Source: Promerops cafer (lineage: Eukaryota; Chordata; Aves; Passeriformes; Nectariniidae). From it: a stretch of 64,000 bases of DNA. The DNA lies in contig VZSE01013530.1 of NCBI GenBank assembly GCA_013398275.1, positions 2,480,001-2,544,000 on the forward strand, given 5' to 3'. Below, one piece after another: positions 59,668 to 64,000 of the stretch; position 1 is the first letter of the stretch; each line of letters starts with the position of its first letter. The notes beneath the pieces are model-generated. The model had not been told where the DNA came from. It searched no databases and saw only the letters and a program-made list of their open reading frames with translations. Made by a program: the position numbers and the translations under genes.

Positions 59668-61560
59668 AAACCCCCAGTTTTTCAATCATTAACTTTTTGA
59701 AGAAGGTTCCAGTATGACGAGGGCTGGCTGGGAGCCAGGGGTCTGGCAGCCAGCTGGGCGGGGGTCACCACCCAGTTCAGCAAGGCAGGTCCACAGGTGA
59801 CAGCCAGGTTCAGCCACATCATGGAGCAGGTCCCTGGGGGTGTGGCAGGTCCACGGTCAGGCTGGGTCAGGATTCCTGGCCAGGTTCAGGGGTGGCAGTG
59901 TCTCCAGCACAAGCTCCTGCTTTGCTCAGGGAGGGATTGACAGGCCAGGGCTGAGCTTCAATGGGCACTTGGGGCCCTGGGGCAAGGCTGGGGGTGAGGC
60001 CTGGGCTGCTCAGGGCTGTTAGTGCCTATTAGGTTATTAATGTATTAGTGCTGTGACACTTTCAATGGGTAACTGCCCACTAATCTGTAAAGCACCGGTG
60101 ATTTGATCCTCTGACTCAATATTATCTAAGCAGAGTTAAAAATAACCTGCCAGCTAATTCAGCTTCTGTTTATTGGTGTTGGTGTAGAGATCACAGTGTG
60201 TCTGGCCTGAGTAATGAAATCCTCTGAAATGGCCATATCCACTGAGGTTCTGATAAATGTGTTTGAGTTAAGATGCCATCTTTAGTACTTTTGGTTCTGA
60301 TTACCCTCTTCTACAAATAGATGCCCTTCACACTGAAAAACCACAGACTTTAGAGAACTAAGGCTGTCCGCAGCAGGCAGCTGAAGATTTGATTTTATCA
60401 GAAAAACAGCTGATAAATACCTGGTAAGTCAGCACCTGATGTAGCAGCCAACATTTTGAGCTTTAATACCAGAAAAAGCTTTGTAATTTTATAGCTGAGT
60501 TCCAGCTTGGCAAAGCTGCTTATGAGAAGCCTCCAGAACCCTCTTTGGAAAATCTCAGAGCAGGTGAGAAAATTTTGGGTAAGGATGGAGTAGACATACA
60601 AGACCATGCTTCACATCAGAGGAAGGGATTCAACAGCTGTGCAAGTTACCCTTCAATCCCATATTGCGATCGATCATTCATGCTCTCTTTGTATCCTTAT
60701 CTTCTTTTTCTGCCATTGCCAAGTTCTGGATTTTTGCACAGATTTGAGAAAATCTGTTCACTCAGTTGGCAGGAGGAAGAAGTGGGTTTGTTGCAGTTCT
60801 GTGCCAGGAAGGGAAATTCCAACAACAATAAAGGTTATAGAGGGGGTATCAGCCATTTTGCTAAACCTTATTTGGATTTTATCTGTGGGGCCTAGGATTC
60901 ATATATAGATAAAATAATATTTTAGCTTTAGCAACCTCATCTTGCTTTTTAATTCATTTTTCTGACAGTCTTCTTCACAGACATATTCCTGTTCGTTCTT
61001 TTCTGTACTATGCACAGATGGTGTTTTTTTAATTTCTTTTTAATGTTTGACCAATGGCTGGTGAACAAAAAAATGCAAAACTTCTCTGCAATTTTCATTG
61101 TTTAGTTTCTCTCTAAATGTCTGTTTTGTTAAACACATTTTTGTGTGTACTTTCAGGTATTGCTATAACATCACTTGGTCACAAGAGGGAACTCGCATAT
61201 CAGTCTCTGGGATTTATTTTTGTATTAGAACTTGGAGGACTCTGCAGACTGATAAAGAGATACTAGGGTACGCATGTGTGCCAGGGGTGTAAATGTGTGT
61301 ATATACATCTACATTTATTTATATACTCATGTCTTTTAGTTACCAAAGAAGGTAAACCACCCATAGAAAGAAGGAGCAATAACCCTGGCAGGTGTGGCAG
61401 TAGAAAAGAGCCTTAGAATGGCCCAGAAATAGCTTTGTTATGCTCATGGGTCTATATTTACCCTCATAGATATATGCTCATGGGTTGTGGCTTATCTCTG
61501 TTCCCACTTTGCAGTTCTGTAAATCCCAAAACCAGTACTAATGGTATGAGGATGGAGCAG

Positions 61561-61602
61561 AACATGCTCCCTCCATCAGAGAACATGCTCCCTCCATCAG
61601 AG
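61561..61602. repeat. Perfect 21-bp tandem duplication
   Basis: The 21-base unit beginning AACATGCTCCCTCCATCAG occurs twice head to tail with no mismatch. The unit length is a multiple of three, but no real gene is evident. Confidence 0.9.
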
Positions 61603-63138
61603 CCTGACCAGCAGGGATTACTCTCACCAAAACGTTTGAGCAGCCCTTTATTTGGACTACCTGCTCTTCACCTCTTCGGGGAGTCATTTGCTAGCCAAAA
61701 CTTGAGAGTACTTGGGATCTTTTCCAGAATTTATGGTATTTAATGTATATGAATATAATTTGATTGTTAAATGCCTTTGCTAAAGGAGAAGACTCAAATA
61801 ATAATTAATTTCCAATTTCTGCTAGGTGCCAGTGGCAACATCATGGATTGTTATCCAATCTGCCCAAGGTTCATATTTCTAAAATAAATAAAGTTATAAA
61901 GCCAGAGCTTTCTAACCTGACAACTAACGTTGTCCTCAGAACATGGTGTCCACATCTTCCTACACTGATGTTCCCAATCGAGCAGTTGCCCAGCAATCCT
62001 GCTGCAGGTTCCTCAAAAACAGCACATGTTAAATCTCCCTAATAAACTGAGCACAGTATGGGAACTTTTCTTTGAACCTTGCTGCTGTTTCTGTCCAGCT
62101 CCTGGAGAAGACGGCCCATGCACAGCTTGCAGTTGAGGATCTGGGTTTGCTGATATTTGAGCTGTAGATGCTCGGGGTGGTTGGTTTCCTAGGAATAGGA
62201 GTCAGCTTCCTCTGTGAACATGGACCACCTTGTCTCACCCCTAGGGTGTGTCTGGTCCCTCACACATATTTGTTGGGCACTGCTGTCAAACTGTAGTGGC
62301 CCTTTGGCTTACTGCATGGCAGTGAAGTACTGCAGTCCCACTGAGCAGGGGATGCATCATCAGGTGACACTTGCAGCACTCAAGCAAACTGCTTGGTCTG
62401 TCTTTCAGGTGCATCATGTCCATTTCCATTTTGTCATTTCCATTTTGTCCTCTGACTGCGGGAGTTCCTTAGCTCCCTTCCAGTGTTATCTCTGTACAGG
62501 TGCTGCCCTTCAGCCAGAGCCTTGTGGAGAACATCCCCACCGTGGCTGCAGACACTGCTGCAGATGCAGGGCATGTTGGCCTGCATGTGAGTAATGTGTT
62601 GTAATGGATGTGGGGCCCTTTGAGAAAAGAGCTGTCCTGCACCAAAGGGTGATTCCTAGAAGACCTACTACATATTTTGGGATCTGGGAGGAGATGTTTG
62701 GATTCAAGAATCCCAGAGTTGATTCTGTTAAATTTTTCTTGTTTATTCAATGAAAGCCACTAAGGATAGAAGTCAGCTTTCCTAACCTGAACTTTCTTAC
62801 TGATCTATGCATCACAGTAGATATCTGTCAGTTTTGATAGATAATAGAGCTCCTGGTCCTGAAACATCTAAGAGAAGATGATGCATAACTAATCATTATC
62901 TATAATCTCTACATCTGATTTATTAAACAGTCTAATTATTTCTATAACTGCACCACACCTGCATACCATTATCCTGTTAGTTTGACATCATGGGATAACA
63001 AAGTTTGCACAATCTAATTTTCAAAATCATGAAAGACTGGGATTAGTCCAGGAAATCTACAAATAATAAGGTTAGACCTCAAGCCAGGTGTAGCAGCCAA
63101 GAACATGTCTCATGCTGTTAGAACTTACCACATCCTTT

Positions 63139-63508
63139 AGCCTGGAGAGGAGGAGGCTCTGGGGTGACCTTATCACTCTCTACAATTGCTGGAAGGAGGG
63201 TGTAGCCAGTTGGGGGTCAGCTTCTTTTCCCAGGCAACCAGCTGATGAGAGGACATTGTTTTAAGATGCTTCAGGGGAGGCTTAGGTTGGACATTATAAA
63301 GAATTTCTTCCCAGAAAATGTGATTCGACATTGGAATGGGCTGCCCAGGGAGGCAGTGGAGTCACCATCCCTGGAGGCGTTAAAGGAAAGACTGAACGTG
63401 GCACTCAGTGCCATGGTCTGGTGACATGGTGGTGTTCAGTCACGGGTTGGACTCAGTGATTTCAGAGGTCATTTCTAACCTAAGTGATTCTGGGATTCTG
63501 TGATTCCA
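63139..63508 (+). mobile_element. CR1 LINE, 3' end
   Basis: Sense CR1 from AGCCTGGAGAGGAGGAGGCT through GGAATGGGCTGCCCAGGGAG, GCACTCAGTGCCATGGTCTG and GGGTTGGACTCAGTGATTTC to the tail GGGATTCTGTGATTCC. It belongs to the same subfamily as the split copy at 55 kb and shows what that copy looked like before the LTR landed. Confidence 0.88.
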
Positions 63509-64000
63509 TGTGTGGTACCACAGCCTGGATGTGGGCACAAACACACGGCTAGAAAAGGGAAGAAAGACCCTCTCAAGGCTGTATCTTTTAACTGCTATGT
63601 TTTTCTGTGCTGCTGATTCTGGAGTTGGTTTGTGTCTTGATATACTTTTAGATGCCCTTTACTGGTGTGTCTTTTTGTAATATATACAGCCAAATTACAA
63701 GCCTGGACGGTCCTCCTTGGAAAAGAGTGTGTGTTATTCTTGAGTCTGGGCTCTAGCTAATCTAATCCTTGTGGATTAATCTGCCATAACTGGTTTTACA
63801 GCTTGATCAGGAATCTTGGTGGGGATGACTGCAAATTTGTAGTGTGAAGTATAACCAAAGCACAGTGATAGCTGAGCTTCATTTCAAAATGGAGCCAGAG
63901 GAGTGCCAGCTGTAGAAGCACGTGACAAGTTTGCTTGATTCCAAGAAACTTCAAGGAAAAATTGAATGGGAACAAAAAGCATGTACTCTTCATTATTAAT
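63509..64000. other. Intergenic, no gene recognised
   Basis: AT-rich sequence at the window edge. Nothing supportable was seen. Confidence 0.5.

Larger units (their letters stand above)
57906..63138. other. Intergenic, no gene recognised
   Basis: About 5 kb of AT-rich DNA. It holds simple repeats near 59355 and 59636, a perfect 21-base tandem duplication at 61561-61602 and a possible CR1 tail remnant near 59315. An IL9-like cysteine pattern, expected nearby from mammalian synteny, was looked for and not found. Confidence 0.5.

Noticed and set aside
56181..63138. IL9, expected near FBXL21 from mammalian synteny
   Set aside because: No helical-cytokine exon with the IL9 cysteine pattern was recognisable. 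It probably lies beyond the right edge or is too diverged to see by eye.
1..64000. CRISPR array, tRNA, rRNA or bacterial-type operon
   Set aside because: No regularly spaced repeats, no tRNA B-box with a matching cloverleaf and no rRNA text was seen; the window is clearly vertebrate nuclear DNA.

Overview
The window is bird genomic DNA, most likely from a passerine. It is AT-rich, carries many CR1 LINE 3' ends on both strands and several LTRs of avian endogenous-retrovirus type, and has assembly gaps (35 N and 97 N) inside two GC-rich promoter islands. The gene order TGFBI - LECT2 - FBXL21 matches, in flipped orientation, the block on human 5q31. No CRISPR array, operon, tRNA or rRNA was seen. 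No wholly new biological system was found; the points of interest are gene structure, promoter motifs and nested transposons.

Layout. (1) 1-1250: the first coding exon of TGFBI on the minus strand, with its CpG-island promoter; the rest of the gene runs off the left edge. (2) 1250-36400: about 35 kb with no recognisable protein-coding exon, holding CR1 copies (near 1.3, 4.9, 5.9, 7.9, 19.4 and 33.4 kb), two minus-strand LTRs (about 5.0-5.8 kb and 21287-21708), and two short CpG-rich patches near 14.9 and 32.3 kb. (3) 36400-40825: a complete seven-exon plus-strand gene for the avian tandem-domain LECT2 protein (myeloid protein 1, MIM-1), with a compact promoter rich in Myb-type motifs. (4) 41977-42437: a solo LTR between the two convergent genes. 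(5) 43764-55100: the minus-strand clock F-box gene FBXL21, with four coding exons (437 codons) and a long 5' non-coding part that probably starts in the CpG island at 54.6-55.1 kb. (6) 55100-64000: a CR1 copy split by a solo LTR, further CR1 pieces, short tandem repeats, and no recognisable gene.

How the genes relate. They are neighbours by ancient synteny rather than members of one pathway. TGFBI encodes a secreted matrix protein, LECT2/MIM-1 a secreted leukocyte granule protein, and FBXL21 an SCF ubiquitin-ligase subunit that acts on cryptochromes. LECT2 and FBXL21 are convergent, with about 3 kb between their stop codons. All exon joins were made by reading splice signals, reading frame and family similarity by eye; no alignment or expression data were available.
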